Origin: Limnochordaceae bacterium
GTDB taxonomy: Bacteria > Bacillota > Limnochordia > Limnochordales > Geochordaceae
Assembly (NCBI GenBank): GCA_014896295.1
Contig: JADBKR010000005.1
Span: forward strand, 248,001-312,000
DNA length: 64,000 nucleotides
Direction of reading: 5' to 3'
The notes under the pieces are model-generated. The model had not been told where the DNA came from. It searched no databases and worked only from the letters and a program-made list of their open reading frames with translations. The position numbers and the translations under genes are program-made. Positions 37,710 through 46,651 of the stretch are shown piece after piece; position 1 is the first letter of the stretch; each line of letters starts with the position of its first letter.

Positions 37710-38690
37710 TCAGGCCGGTCGCGACGCGGAGCTCTCCAGGGGGAGTGGACGGGTGCCGTGCCGCCCGAGCTCGGCCGCCAGCATCCCGGCCAGGATCAGT
37801 ACGCCCCCGACGAGACCCCGCACGCCCAGGCGTTCGCCGGCCAGGGCCCACCCGCCGAGCGCGGCGAAGACCGGCTCCATGGCGAAGATGACGGCCGCGT
37901 GGGTGGCCGAGGTCCTTCGCTGCCCCCAGACCTGGGCCAGCAATAACACGCCGCTCACCAGCGGGCCCGTGACCAGGAGGGTCCCGGCGACCGCCGCATC
38001 CACTCCCCGGCCGTCCCATCGTTCGAACGAGGCGACGACCGCGCTGAGGGCGACCACGGCCAGCACCTGCCAGAGGGTGAACGAGACGCTCTCGGAGCGC
38101 CGGCCCAGGTGCGCCACCGCGGTCACGTGGCCGCCGAACGCCACGGCGCACATCAGCACCAGCAGGTCGCCCCGGTGGACCGCCAGGTCGGCCGGCTCCA
38201 GCGACATGACGGCCATGCCGGCGGCGGCCAGCGCGACGCCCACCAGCGCCGCGCGTTCCTGCGGCCTGCGAAAGACCCAGGCCTCCAGGATCGGTACCAG
38301 TACCACCGACAGGCCCGTGATGAACCCCGCCTTGCCCGGGCTCGTGTACTGCAGCCCCAGCGTCTGGAAAGCATAACCGAGAAAGAGGAGCCCGCCCGTC
38401 AAGAGCCCGGCCCAGCTCGCCGGCGGGCCGCCCGGTGAGCCGCCGCTGCCGCCGGCAGGCTCGGCCCCCCGGCGCCGGCTCTTCCATCCCTTCACCGCCA
38501 GCCACAGCGCCAGGGTAACGGCCGCCAGAGCGAAGCGGAGGGTCAGGAAGGAAAAGACGGGGACGCGGCTCACCGCGTCCTTGACGGCGACGAACGTGAC
38601 ACCCCAGACCAGCGTGATGAAAAGGAGCGTCCCGTCGGCCAGCCGGCGGCTTCGATGCGCCCCGGGCTCCACCGGCGCGGTCTGCGTCAA
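37710..38690 (-). CDS. EamA/DMT-superfamily transporter (first of two)
   Basis: 326-residue, ten-helix drug/metabolite transporter. The two EamA repeats are recognisable: LFITLVWGVTFVAVKDAV and GYAFQTLGLQYTSPGKAGFI in repeat 1, LLLAQVWGQRRTSATHAAVI and FAMEPVFAALGGWALAGE in repeat 2. The Arg/Gly-rich cytoplasmic loop after helix 2 is longer than usual. TTG at 38690 overlaps the DUF763 stop (TTGA); the frame open further upstream lies inside DUF763. Substrate unknown, possibly amino acids or other small metabolites. Confidence 0.9.
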   Translation of the reverse strand: MTQTAPVEPGAHRSRRLADGTLLFITLVWGVTFVAVKDAVSRVPVFSFLTLRFALAAVTLALWLAVKGWKSRRRGAEPAGGSGGSPGGPPASWAGLLTGGLLFLGYAFQTLGLQYTSPGKAGFITGLSVVLVPILEAWVFRRPQERAALVGVALAAAGMAVMSLEPADLAVHRGDLLVLMCAVAFGGHVTAVAHLGRRSESVSFTLWQVLAVVALSAVVASFERWDGRGVDAAVAGTLLVTGPLVSGVLLLAQVWGQRRTSATHAAVIFAMEPVFAALGGWALAGERLGVRGLVGGVLILAGMLAAELGRHGTRPLPLESSASRPA

Positions 38691-39838
38691 CCCACCGTGC
38701 CCCTCTCCGTCCCCGCCGCCGGGCCGGCCCGGCGCGCACTCGCTTCGAAAGGCGCCAGCCGGTCCATCTCTCCGAGCCGCCTCAGCGCGTCCAGCGTCTC
38801 CCGGCGACCCAGCCGCGCCCGGGCCACCGCCCGCTTCCACACGGCTACCGTCCGGTCGTAGAGCTCCCGGTCCACGGGGAAGGGAATCCCGTCTTTCCCG
38901 CCGTGGGCGAAGGCATAGCGCACCGGGTCCCGGTAGCTGGGCCGGGCCCCGTAGACGATCTCGGCGACCATGGCCAGGGCCCGCACGGTACGAGGGCCTA
39001 CCCCCGCCGCCCCGACCAGCGCCTCGTAGTCCGCGGGCTCCGCCCGGTAAAGCGCCGACAACGCCCGCTCCAGCTGCGGCGTCCGCTCGATGCCGTGGCC
39101 CGCAGGGAGCCTCAGCTCGTGGGTGCGCCCGATCCGATCGAGCTCCCGCCGCCACCAGGCCAGGTCCTTCCCGGCCAGTCGCACCGACGCCTTGCGCGCC
39201 GCGTCGCTCTCCCGGGCAGCCATATTGAGCGGGATGGATGCCTGGCGCATGCCCAGGATGGCCGCGTGGGGCTCTTCCACGAAGGAGCGTACCGCCTCGG
39301 AGAGCCAGTGGTAGCGGCGGGCCCAGCCGGTTTGCTCGTTCATCCCCTGCTGGACGACGCACCAGCGCCCGGAAGGCGTGAAGAAAAACGCGTGGTGGTA
39401 GATCTGGTGCCCGTCCTGGATGACGGCGCTGTCCACCTTGGCGGCCATACGGCTCGCCCGGACGAGGGTCGCGGGATCGAGGAGCAGGCCGTGGCGCTCC
39501 ACGTGGGCGGTGATCTCGTCCGGCGTCCGCCGGGAGGTGGCGCCCTTGCCGCCGCACACGAACAGCCCCAGCTCGCCCATCCGGCCCTGCAGCCCTTCCT
39601 TGAGCGCGCCGCACACCACCGTGGTCACGCCCGACGAGTGCCAGTCGTAGCCCAGCACGCTGCCCAGAGACTGGAACCAGAAGGGGTCCGCCAGCCGCCG
39701 CAGCACCTCGTCCGCGCCCCACTCCTCCACCATGGCCTCGATGATGACCGCCCCGAGCCGCTTCATGCGGTCGAACAGCCACGGCGGGCACCGCCCTCCG
39801 TGCAGGGGGAGCATCGCCGTGCCGGTGTGCCCTGCCAT
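38687..39838 (-). CDS. DUF763-family protein
   Basis: 383 residues, closely fitting DUF763, a family found mainly in archaea and thermophilic bacteria: GTAMLPLHGGRCPPWLFDRM at the N-terminus, LADPFWFQSLGSVLGYDWHS, CGGKGATSRRTPDEI, YHHAFFFTPSGRWCVVQQGM, and a helix-hairpin-helix-like LVGAAGVGPRTVRALAMVAE near residue 280. The last point hints at DNA binding or repair, which would fit the divergent uracil-DNA glycosylase; function is unproven. ATG with GAGGAGCTGGAGAGG upstream. It is coupled to the EamA gene. Confidence 0.9.
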   Translation of the reverse strand: MAGHTGTAMLPLHGGRCPPWLFDRMKRLGAVIIEAMVEEWGADEVLRRLADPFWFQSLGSVLGYDWHSSGVTTVVCGALKEGLQGRMGELGLFVCGGKGATSRRTPDEITAHVERHGLLLDPATLVRASRMAAKVDSAVIQDGHQIYHHAFFFTPSGRWCVVQQGMNEQTGWARRYHWLSEAVRSFVEEPHAAILGMRQASIPLNMAARESDAARKASVRLAGKDLAWWRRELDRIGRTHELRLPAGHGIERTPQLERALSALYRAEPADYEALVGAAGVGPRTVRALAMVAEIVYGARPSYRDPVRYAFAHGGKDGIPFPVDRELYDRTVAVWKRAVARARLGRRETLDALRRLGEMDRLAPFEASARRAGPAAGTERGTVG

Positions 39839-39859
39839 TCCTCTCCAGCTCCTCGGCCC

Positions 39860-39867
39860 ATTATACT
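39860..39867. promoter_or_regulatory. Overlapping divergent -10 elements (DUF763 and UDG)
   Basis: The same eight bases, ATTATACT, give TATAAT on the minus strand (39865-39860), 22 bases before the DUF763 start, and TATACT on the plus strand (39862-39867), 21 bases before the UDG GTG. Neither side has a good -35. Confidence 0.6.
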
Positions 39868-39887
39868 GCGGGCGGGGGGTCGCTTCC

Positions 39888-40643
39888 GTGCCACTTCATG
39901 ACGGAGATGCCGGGTGGGAGCGCTTGCGCGAGCGCATCGTCTCGTGCACGGCCTGCCCCCGCCTGGTGGAGTACCGCACCCTGGTGGCCCGCACCAAGCG
40001 GCCGGCCTACGCCTCATGGTCGTACTGGGGCCGGCCGGTGCCCGGCTTCGGCGACCCCGCGGCTCGTCTGGTCATCGTCGGCCTGGCCCCGGCTGCCCAC
40101 GGGGCCAACCGCACGGGGCGGATGTTCACCGGGGACAGCTCAGGCGACTTCCTCGTGGGGGCGCTGTTCAGGGCGGGGTTCGCCAACCAGCCGCGCTCGG
40201 AGCACGCCGAGGACGGGCTGCGGCTCATCGACGCGTTCATGACCGCACCGGTCCGCTGCGCCCCACCCGACAACCGGCCGCTGCCGGAGGAGATGGAGCG
40301 CTGCTACCCCTTCCTCGAGCAGGAGATGGCGCTGCTCCACCGGTGCCGGGTCATCCTGGCCCTGGGGCGTATCGGCTTCGACGTGGCCCGCCGCCTGCTC
40401 CTCTCCCGGGCCGCCCACGACCCGCCGGCCCGGGAGCTGTTGCGTCACGCCCGCTTTTCCCACGGGGCGACGATCGAGCCCGGGGGCGACCTGCCCGCGC
40501 TGGTCGCCTCCTACCATCCCAGCCGGCAAAACACCCAGACCGGGCGGCTCACCGCCGCCATGATGGACGAGGTCCTGGCCCGGGTACGCCGGCTTCTCCA
40601 GGAGGCGGACGGTCAGTCCGGGGTGCGCGCCGATCGGTCGTAA
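39888..40643 (+). CDS. Uracil-DNA glycosylase, family 5 (UDGb type)
   Basis: 251-residue base-excision-repair glycosylase with a 4Fe-4S cluster. Cluster ligands: SCTACPRL (C-x2-C, about residues 20-23) and RCAPPDNRPLPEEMERC (C-x16-C). Active-site motif I is GLAPAAHGANRTGRMFTGD, with no Asp/Asn water activator as in family 4, the mark of family 5; motif II is SYHPSRQNTQTG. Family 5 is typical of thermophiles and actinobacteria and removes uracil and other deaminated bases. GTG at 39888 follows a G-rich ribosome site. The 3' end faces the EamA-2 gene. Confidence 0.92.
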   Translation: MPLHDGDAGWERLRERIVSCTACPRLVEYRTLVARTKRPAYASWSYWGRPVPGFGDPAARLVIVGLAPAAHGANRTGRMFTGDSSGDFLVGALFRAGFANQPRSEHAEDGLRLIDAFMTAPVRCAPPDNRPLPEEMERCYPFLEQEMALLHRCRVILALGRIGFDVARRLLLSRAAHDPPARELLRHARFSHGATIEPGGDLPALVASYHPSRQNTQTGRLTAAMMDEVLARVRRLLQEADGQSGVRADRS

Positions 40644-40730
40644 GGCCGGTGGCCGACGACTCTGACTCGCTCGAGGCCCCTCCCCCGCGCCCCGTCACGC
40701 CGCCGGAGGCCAGCGCGACGCCGAGCAGGA

Positions 40731-41666
40731 TCAGCGCCCCCCGGCCCAGGTCATGCCCGAAGCGGGCTCGCCCAGCACCCCGACGCCCAGGGCCGTGCCG
40801 ACCAGAGGCTGAAGGAAGAAGAAGAGGCTGGCCGTGGCCGCCTCCAGGCTTTCCAGGCCCTTGCTCCAGAGGAAGAAGGCCAGCGCCGTCGAGACCAGGC
40901 CGAGGTAGGCCACCCCTGCCACGACGCCCGGGTCGCCCTGCAGGAGCGGTGTCAGGGCCGCGGCCAGGCCGCGCCCGGCCGGTGCCGGCGTGGCCGCCGG
41001 AGCCGCCAGGGCGCCATGCGGGCCCGTCTCTCGCAGCGCCATGGGCAGGGCCACCACGAGGCCCGTGAGGCTCGCCACCGCCGTGGTCAAGAGCGCGCTC
41101 ACCCGGTACCGGGTGGTGATCAGGCGTACCAGCACGGAGTAGAGGGCCCATGTGAGCGCCGCCCCGACCAGCCACGCGACCCCGAGCAGGAACGGCCGGG
41201 CCGCGACCTCCACGGCCCCGGCCCAGCTCGCCGTTCCCTCTCCTTCGGGTCTACCGAGCGCCATCAGCGCCGCCCCAGCGATGGCCGCCGCCGTCGCCAG
41301 GAACTGGCGCCCGTTGGGGCGCTCCTGCAGGAGCCACCACCCGAAAAGGGCCATGAACGCCGGCGACGCCGACGTCACCAGAGCCCCCACGGACGCCCCC
41401 GTCCAGTGGGTCCCCTCGAACTGCAAGCCCAGGGAGACCCCGGGACCCACCAGCCCGGCGAGCCCCAGCAAGCCTGCGGCCCGAGACGGCATCCGTTCGC
41501 CCAGCACGAGCGCCGCCGCCAACAGGACGGCCCCGCCCACCGCCAGGCGGACGCCGAGCAGCGTCCAGGGCGGGATCTGCTCCATGACGACCCGGCTCAC
41601 CGCGTACATGCCGCCCCAGATGGAGGCGGCCGCCGCCAGCATGAGGGCCGCACCGGCACGCTGCAC
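40731..41666 (-). pseudogene. EamA/DMT-superfamily transporter (second), frameshifted near its 3' end
   Basis: 311 residues in the starting frame, covering nine of ten helices: AAAASIWGGMYAVSRVVM, WTGASVGALVTSASPAFMA, AYLGLVSTALAFFLWSKGLE and FFLQPLVGTALGVGVLGE. The frame then ends abruptly at TGA (40731). One extra base in the C6 run at 40737-40742 would continue it as AGGALILLGVALASGG, exactly the missing tenth helix. The repaired frame then stays open to about 40549, over the end of the UDG gene, which is odd. GTG start with GGAGGCAACC. Not closely similar to the other EamA gene, so not a recent duplicate. Confidence 0.85.
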
Positions 41667-41687
41667 GGGTTGCCTCCGGGGATGGCC

Positions 41688-42865
41688 TCAAAAGCCGCTC
41701 GAAAAGCGCGCCCCAAGGCGCGGGACCGCGCCCCCGCCCACGGGCTCGATCCCCAGGAACGCCTGCAGGTCCCCCGCCCTTCCCCGCACGCCGGCCCCCA
41801 CGCCGAAGGCGAAGGCCGACTCGGAGTCGCGGAAGCTGAAGTCGGACGCCTTGGCCGCCCAGTCGGCGAAGAGCAGGCCGTACGACGCCGTGTCCGGCCC
41901 GAGCCACAGCTGCACCGGCGGTGGCGGCAGGCTGAACTCACGCTCCAGCGTCAGGCCCAGCCCTGCGCGCCCGGGCGCCTGGGCGCCGGTCGGAGCCGCC
42001 CCCCGCACCAGGAGTTCTGCCGGCCACCCGCCCGCCCGAAAGCCGAGGCGGGACAGGACGGTCGTATCCGTGCTCCCGCCCCCCCAGGCGGAACCGAGCT
42101 TGGCCTCCACCCGGAACCCCTGCACCATGACGGGCACTCGCAGCATGAGCGCCGCGAAGCCTCTTCCCCGGAGCGCCCGCCGGACTGCTGGCTGGCCACG
42201 CCGCCCACCAGGTCGAGCTTCGGCTCCGCCAGCAGGTCCGGAGCGATCTCCCATGGCGCCTGCAGACTGGCCCGTAACGCCCGGAAGCGGGTCGACGTGG
42301 ACGGCCGCAAGAACTCCATGGTCGTCTCCTGCCGCGCCCAGAGATCCCCGACGAGGGCCCCGAGGCCGAACGACACGTGTTGCGGCCCCAGATGGACCCA
42401 GCGTACCGTGAGCCCGGTGGTCCCGTCCCAACCGGGCACCCAGCTCACGGGCCAGTGCATGGCCCGAAGGTCGAGGGTGTCGGTGGGCGCCATCGAGAGC
42501 ACCGTGCCGACTCGCACGCGCAGCCCGTCCCGCTCGTACCCGTGGGGGTCGGTGGGGTCCTCCGGCTCCCACCCGGCGCCCGCGTACGCGAGCCAGGGAT
42601 CGGCCACGCCCCACAGCTCGACGCCCAGTACCGGCCCGCTCAGATCCAGCACCGGCACCCACTGGAGCTCCAACGGCAAGGAGGACGTGGCGGCCGGCGC
42701 CGCGGCCGCCTCCCCGGTGGCGGCCCCCCACAGGCCCGTCGCCAGCACGGCGACGCCCGCCGCCAGCGCCAGCGCCAGACCCACCCGGCGCCAGGGCCCT
42801 GCGCCGAGGGCCGCCGTGCCTTTGCGTCCACGACCGTTGCCCACGCCTGCGTCTCCACCCTTCAC
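41688..42865 (-). pseudogene. Exported beta-barrel-like protein (unknown), frameshifted
   Basis: About 393 residues if repaired. An N-terminal signal segment (RVGLALALAAGVAVLATGL) is followed by alternating hydrophobic/polar beta strands (VLGVELWGVADPWLAYAG, VSFGLGALVGDLWARQ, FRVEAKLGSAWGGG, SYGLLFADWAAKASDFSF), ending in a terminal Phe (PRLGARFSSGF), as in outer-membrane beta-barrels. The frame breaks near 42170-42185: the first part runs through LDLVGGVASQQSGG, and the rest (GFAALMLRVPVMVQG onward) is in the next frame; one base missing in a GGG run explains it. GTG at 42865 overlaps the PHP gene stop. No family recognised. Confidence 0.75.
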
Positions 42866-43725
42866 AGCGGTTGATACCTCCGCTTGCGCGACTGCCACCG
42901 GACCAGGCGCCGCACGCCGGCCTCCCTCGCCCAGGCCATGGCCTGCTCGAACCCGGCCCCGATCTGTTCCGGCGAGTGGGCGTCCGATCCCAGGTGAACG
43001 TCCAGGCCCGCCGCCACCATCCGGCTCAAGAGCGAACGCGAAGGGTAGATCTCGTGGGCGGGCTTGCGCAAGCCCGCCGTGTTGATCTCCACCGCGATCC
43101 CCGCCCCCCGTGCAGCCTGCAAGAACCGCTCGAAGCTCTCCTCGGGAAAGCGAACCGGCCGCATGCCGAACTTCTTCGGCAGGTCCGGGTGGCTCAGCAC
43201 GTCGAACAGCCCGCTCCGGGCCGCCTGGCCCATCAGCTCGTAGTAACGGAGCCACACCCGATCGACGTCCGCCCCGGGCCACCCGATGGCGGGATCGCAG
43301 TCGACGCACATGCCGTCCACGAAGTGCACCGACCCCATGACGTAGTCCCACGGCACCCCTTCGAGGGCCTGACGGATCGCCTCCTCCGCGCCCGGTACGT
43401 AGTCGACCTCGATCCCGAGCCGTACGGGAAGTCCCCGCTCCATGGCCCGGCGGACAGCCCCGACATACCGTTCGAGCGGTTCCTCGAACTCATGCTCCAG
43501 CCATGCCCTCACCTGGGGGTCCTGCCCGGTGCCTTCCTCCCAGAGCGGCGCCATCGAGGCGCGGAACTCGGCGAACCGGAAGGAGTGCTCGGTGATGCCA
43601 ATTTCCTCCACTCCGGCTCCGAAAGCCGCCTCCACGTATCGCTCGACCCGTTGCGGAGCGTACGGCAGGGGAGCGCGGGTCTCGTCGGAGACGAGGTGCA
43701 TGTGGTAATCGCCCAGACCCGGCAT
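42862..43725 (-). CDS. PHP-domain histidinol phosphatase-like protein
   Basis: 287-residue PHP phosphoesterase of the HisJ/YtvP type, which removes phosphate from histidinol phosphate in histidine synthesis. Metal-ligand motifs: GDYHMHLVSD (residues 5-14), ITEHSFRF, GIEVDYVPG, GSVHFVDG, LSHPDLPKKF, EINTAGLRKP and LGSDAHSPEQIG near 250. ATG at 43725 has AGGAGG nine bases upstream. No other his genes are adjacent, so histidine-pathway membership is by family only. Confidence 0.9.
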   Translation of the reverse strand: MPGLGDYHMHLVSDETRAPLPYAPQRVERYVEAAFGAGVEEIGITEHSFRFAEFRASMAPLWEEGTGQDPQVRAWLEHEFEEPLERYVGAVRRAMERGLPVRLGIEVDYVPGAEEAIRQALEGVPWDYVMGSVHFVDGMCVDCDPAIGWPGADVDRVWLRYYELMGQAARSGLFDVLSHPDLPKKFGMRPVRFPEESFERFLQAARGAGIAVEINTAGLRKPAHEIYPSRSLLSRMVAAGLDVHLGSDAHSPEQIGAGFEQAMAWAREAGVRRLVRWQSRKRRYQPL

Positions 43726-43884
43726 ACAGGCGAGCCTCCTCGGTGAGCGGAGTTGCAGACTCCATGCGCATGGTACGGCCCCCCGCTTTTCCAGGTCAAG
43801 GTCGCGACGGCAGGAGTACACCGCCACGCGCAGAAGGTGGAAACCGACCGGCATACTGGGGCCTTCTCGGGGAGGGAGAGCACC

Positions 43885-44346
43885 TTGGCCGCCAGGCGAC
43901 GCAAAGGATTTTGGGTGGCAGCCACTGCCCTGGTGATGCTGCTGGGACTGCTTCCGGCAGGTGCGCTGGCTGAGGAGGCGGGCGGGAGCACCGAGCCCGC
44001 TCCGTACGCGACGGTCGAGCTTTCCGGGGTCGTCATCCTGCGTGTCAGGGAGGCAGGAGGCTGGGAGTCGGTGTGGGCGCGGGCGGAGGAGATTTACCGG
44101 AGGATCAACGAGGCGATCAACCAGTACGGGAGCGAGCTTTCCCCGGACATGGTCACCATCGCCTCGCTGCAGACGGGCCCGGCCCTGCACGTCGGGGAGC
44201 ACCTCATCGTGACGGTGGACGAGGCCTCGGCCCGCTCCAACGGTGCCTCCCCCGAGACGCTCGCTCGCGTTTGGGCCGCCAACCTCAAGAAGGCGCTGGA
44301 CCGCTATCTCGCCGTCAATTCACCGGCCTACCCGCCCGTTTTCTGA
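43885..44346 (+). CDS. Secreted protein with an MscS-associated periplasmic-type domain
   Basis: 153 residues. A clear signal peptide (ARRRKGFWVAATALVMLLGL, cleavage probably after ALAEEA near residue 30) precedes a domain (VVILRVREAGGWESVWARAE, EEIYRRINEAI, GEHLIVTVDEASARSNG, PETLARVWAANLKKALDRY) that resembles the N-terminal periplasmic domain found before MscS channel domains in cyanobacteria and others. Here no channel follows: the protein ends after the domain. TTG at 43885 with GGGGAGGGAG upstream. Function unknown. Confidence 0.7.
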   Translation: MAARRRKGFWVAATALVMLLGLLPAGALAEEAGGSTEPAPYATVELSGVVILRVREAGGWESVWARAEEIYRRINEAINQYGSELSPDMVTIASLQTGPALHVGEHLIVTVDEASARSNGASPETLARVWAANLKKALDRYLAVNSPAYPPVF

Positions 44347-44356
44347 CGCCCTGGCA

Positions 44357-44385
44357 GGGTCGTGGCGGCCCTCCCGTCACGACCC
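44357..44385. terminator. Hairpin 1 between the secreted-domain gene and prmA
   Basis: GGGTCGTG/CACGACCC, 8-base stem with a 13-base loop, 11 bases after the plus-strand stop. Confidence 0.55.
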
Positions 44386-44394
44386 CGGCGCAGC

Positions 44395-44422
44395 GTGGGG
44401 CGGTCCGGCCGGGCCGCCCCAC
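44395..44422. terminator. Hairpin 2 between the secreted-domain gene and prmA
   Basis: GTGGGGCGG/CCGCCCCAC, 9-base perfect stem, 10-base loop that can itself pair (CCGG). Between convergent genes; usable from both sides. Confidence 0.6.
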
Positions 44423-44438
44423 CAGCCTGCTCCGTCCG

Positions 44439-45383
44439 TCATGAAGCCCGTCGCCCCGCGATCCACGCCCACCCGCCCCAGCTCCCCCACGCCTCCACGC
44501 CGAGGCCCTGCCGCTCGATGGCCTCCGCCACCTCCTCCAGACGTCCGGCGACGATGCCGGCACCGATGAACAGGCCGCCCGGCTCGACCAGCGTAGCCAG
44601 GGGGCCTGCCAGCTGGACGAGCCACTCGGCGAGCAAGTTGGCCACCACCACGTCAGCGCCCCGGGGAGCCAGCGCCCGCCGGGCCGCGTCCACCGAGCCC
44701 CGGCGCACCACCACCCGGGTCACCCCGTTTCGGCGCGCGTTCTCCCGTGCCGCGGCGACCGCCAGCGGGTCCGTGTCGACCGCGACCACCCTCGACGCGC
44801 CCAGCCGGCGCGCGGCGATGGCCAGCACGCCGGTGCCCGTCCCGACGTCGGCGACCACGGCCGCCGCGCGGCCCGCAAGCTCCGTCTCGAGGGCCCACAG
44901 GGCCTGCTGCGTCGTGGGGTGATGCCCGGTGCCAAAAGCCATGCTCGGGGGTATGATGAGGCGGATCGGCCGGATGCCGGCGCTCGGAGGACCGCCGCGC
45001 CCCCGGGCGACGACCTCGAAGCTGCCCACCCGGACGGGGGCGAGGGTTCTGGCCCAGGCCTGCTGCCATCCCAGGCGCCAGGCCCGGTCGGAAAAAGAGG
45101 CGATCCCGACCTGGATGGGGGAGGCTCTCCGCCCGGATCCGTCCGGCGGAGGCGCCGCCGGGACGGCCGCCTCCACCCAGGCGCTCACTTCCTCGTGCAG
45201 CCGGCGCGCCGCCCGGCGAGCCTGTACCCCCGACGAGAAGTAGGCCACCAGGGTGGTGGCCCGGGAGTCACCGGGGTCTGGGTCCTGCACTTCCACGCCG
45301 CAGGCGCCACACTGGCCCGCCACCCACCCGGCCCAGTCGGCCGCCTCCGGCGGCAGGCGGAGCGTCACCCGGTACCAGGCCAC
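44439..45383 (-). CDS. prmA: Ribosomal protein L11 methyltransferase
   Basis: SAM-dependent methylation of L11. 314 residues: an N-terminal substrate-recognition domain (about 1-90), linker with RLIIPPSMAFGTGHHPTTQ, then the Rossmann methyltransferase domain with the SAM loop VVADVGTGTGVLAIAA, the acidic VVAVDTDPLAV and the VVANLLAEWLVQ motif corresponding to NILA. The stop-to-start distance to dnaJ is 9 bases; prmA after dnaJ is the classical Firmicute order. In Bacillus rsmE and mtaB follow, but here prmA is the last gene. Confidence 0.94.
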   Translation of the reverse strand: MAWYRVTLRLPPEAADWAGWVAGQCGACGVEVQDPDPGDSRATTLVAYFSSGVQARRAARRLHEEVSAWVEAAVPAAPPPDGSGRRASPIQVGIASFSDRAWRLGWQQAWARTLAPVRVGSFEVVARGRGGPPSAGIRPIRLIIPPSMAFGTGHHPTTQQALWALETELAGRAAAVVADVGTGTGVLAIAARRLGASRVVAVDTDPLAVAAARENARRNGVTRVVVRRGSVDAARRALAPRGADVVVANLLAEWLVQLAGPLATLVEPGGLFIGAGIVAGRLEEVAEAIERQGLGVEAWGSWGGWAWIAGRRAS

Positions 45384-45392
45384 CGCGGCGCC

Positions 45393-46595
45393 TCACCGCT
45401 TGTGCCAGTGGCCGAACAGCCCCGGCCCTGTTTCGTGGCGACCGGCGGAGGCCGCCCGGGCGCCCCGCGAGGGCTGTTCCTGGCCGCCCTCGCCCACCGA
45501 GGCGCCGTCCTGGGGCGCCAGCGCCTCCCGCAACAGCTCCTTTTGCCGGCGCGTCAGGCGCGTCGGGGTCACGACCCGGAAGCGCACGATCTGGTCGCCC
45601 CGTCCTCCGTGACGGCGGCGGATGCCCTTCCCGGGAATCCGGAACGTGTCGCCGGTCTGGGTCCCTTCCCGGACGGTGATCACTTGCTCCCCGTCCAGAG
45701 TCGGCACCCGCACTTCGCCGCCGAGGGCGGCGTCCAGCATGCTGATGGGCACCTCGCAGATCACGTCGTCGCCGTCTCGCCGGAAGATGGGATGCGGCCG
45801 CACCTTGACGAAAACGTAGAGGTCGCCCGGCGGCCCGCCGTTGAGCCCGACGTCGCCTCCGCCGGGGACCCGCAGCCGCATTCCGTCTTCCACCCCGGGC
45901 GGCACCGTGACGGCGATGCGACGGGATGTACGGACGCGGCCCTCTCCCCCGCACTCCCGGCACCGGACCGGGATCTCGACACCCCGCCCTCCGCAGCGGG
46001 GGCAGGTCCGCACCTGCACGAAGCGCCCGAACAGCGTCTCGCTCACCTGCTGGAACTGGCCGCTCCCGCCGCACATGGAGCAGCGCTGCGGGGGATGGCC
46101 CGGCTCGGCTCGGCTGCCGTTGCAGCGCGGGCAGACCTCGAGGCGGGGGACCTCGACCCCGATCTCCGTCCCGAAGGCAGCCTGCTCGAAGGTCAGCTCG
46201 ACGTCGTAGCGCAGGTCGTCGCCCGGTACCGCCGCGTCCGGGCGGTGCCGGCGTCCTCCGCCGCCGAAGAAGACGTCGAAGAGGTCGCCCAGGTCGCCGA
46301 AGTCTCCGAACCCACCCGGCCAGCCTGCTCCCCCCGGCCCGCCCGGGCCCGGCCCGCCCGGAGCCTGCCCGTCGAAGACCTGGCCGAACCGGTCGTACTG
46401 GGCGCGCTTGTCGGGGTCGCTCAACACCTGGTACGCTTCGTTGATCTGCTTGAAGCGCTCGGCCGCCTGGGGGTCGTCCTTGTTGACGTCGGGGTGGTAA
46501 CGGCGCGCCAGATCCCGGAACGCCTTCTTGATCTCCTCCGGGCTGGCGTTGCGGCTGACTCCCAGCACCTCGTAGTAATCCGGCTTACCAGCCAC
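45393..46595 (-). CDS. dnaJ: Chaperone protein DnaJ
   Basis: Hsp40 co-chaperone of DnaK. 400 residues. The J domain starts with [20 protein letters not shown] and has the HPD tripeptide in RRYHPDVNK (about 33-41); a Gly/Phe-rich linker follows, then four zinc-finger repeats ([32 protein letters not shown]), and two substrate-binding beta domains ending near residue 350. The first zinc motif has Ser-Arg instead of the usual Gly-x-Gly. A 45-residue disordered tail is longer than usual. It lies 56 bases after dnaK. Confidence 0.97.
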   Translation of the reverse strand: MAGKPDYYEVLGVSRNASPEEIKKAFRDLARRYHPDVNKDDPQAAERFKQINEAYQVLSDPDKRAQYDRFGQVFDGQAPGGPGPGGPGGAGWPGGFGDFGDLGDLFDVFFGGGGRRHRPDAAVPGDDLRYDVELTFEQAAFGTEIGVEVPRLEVCPRCNGSRAEPGHPPQRCSMCGGSGQFQQVSETLFGRFVQVRTCPRCGGRGVEIPVRCRECGGEGRVRTSRRIAVTVPPGVEDGMRLRVPGGGDVGLNGGPPGDLYVFVKVRPHPIFRRDGDDVICEVPISMLDAALGGEVRVPTLDGEQVITVREGTQTGDTFRIPGKGIRRRHGGRGDQIVRFRVVTPTRLTRRQKELLREALAPQDGASVGEGGQEQPSRGARAASAGRHETGPGLFGHWHKR

Positions 46596-46651
46596 CGGGC
46601 GCCGTCACCCCGCTCTCGTGCCGGCGCGCAGGCCCACGCCCCGCCGCCGGC

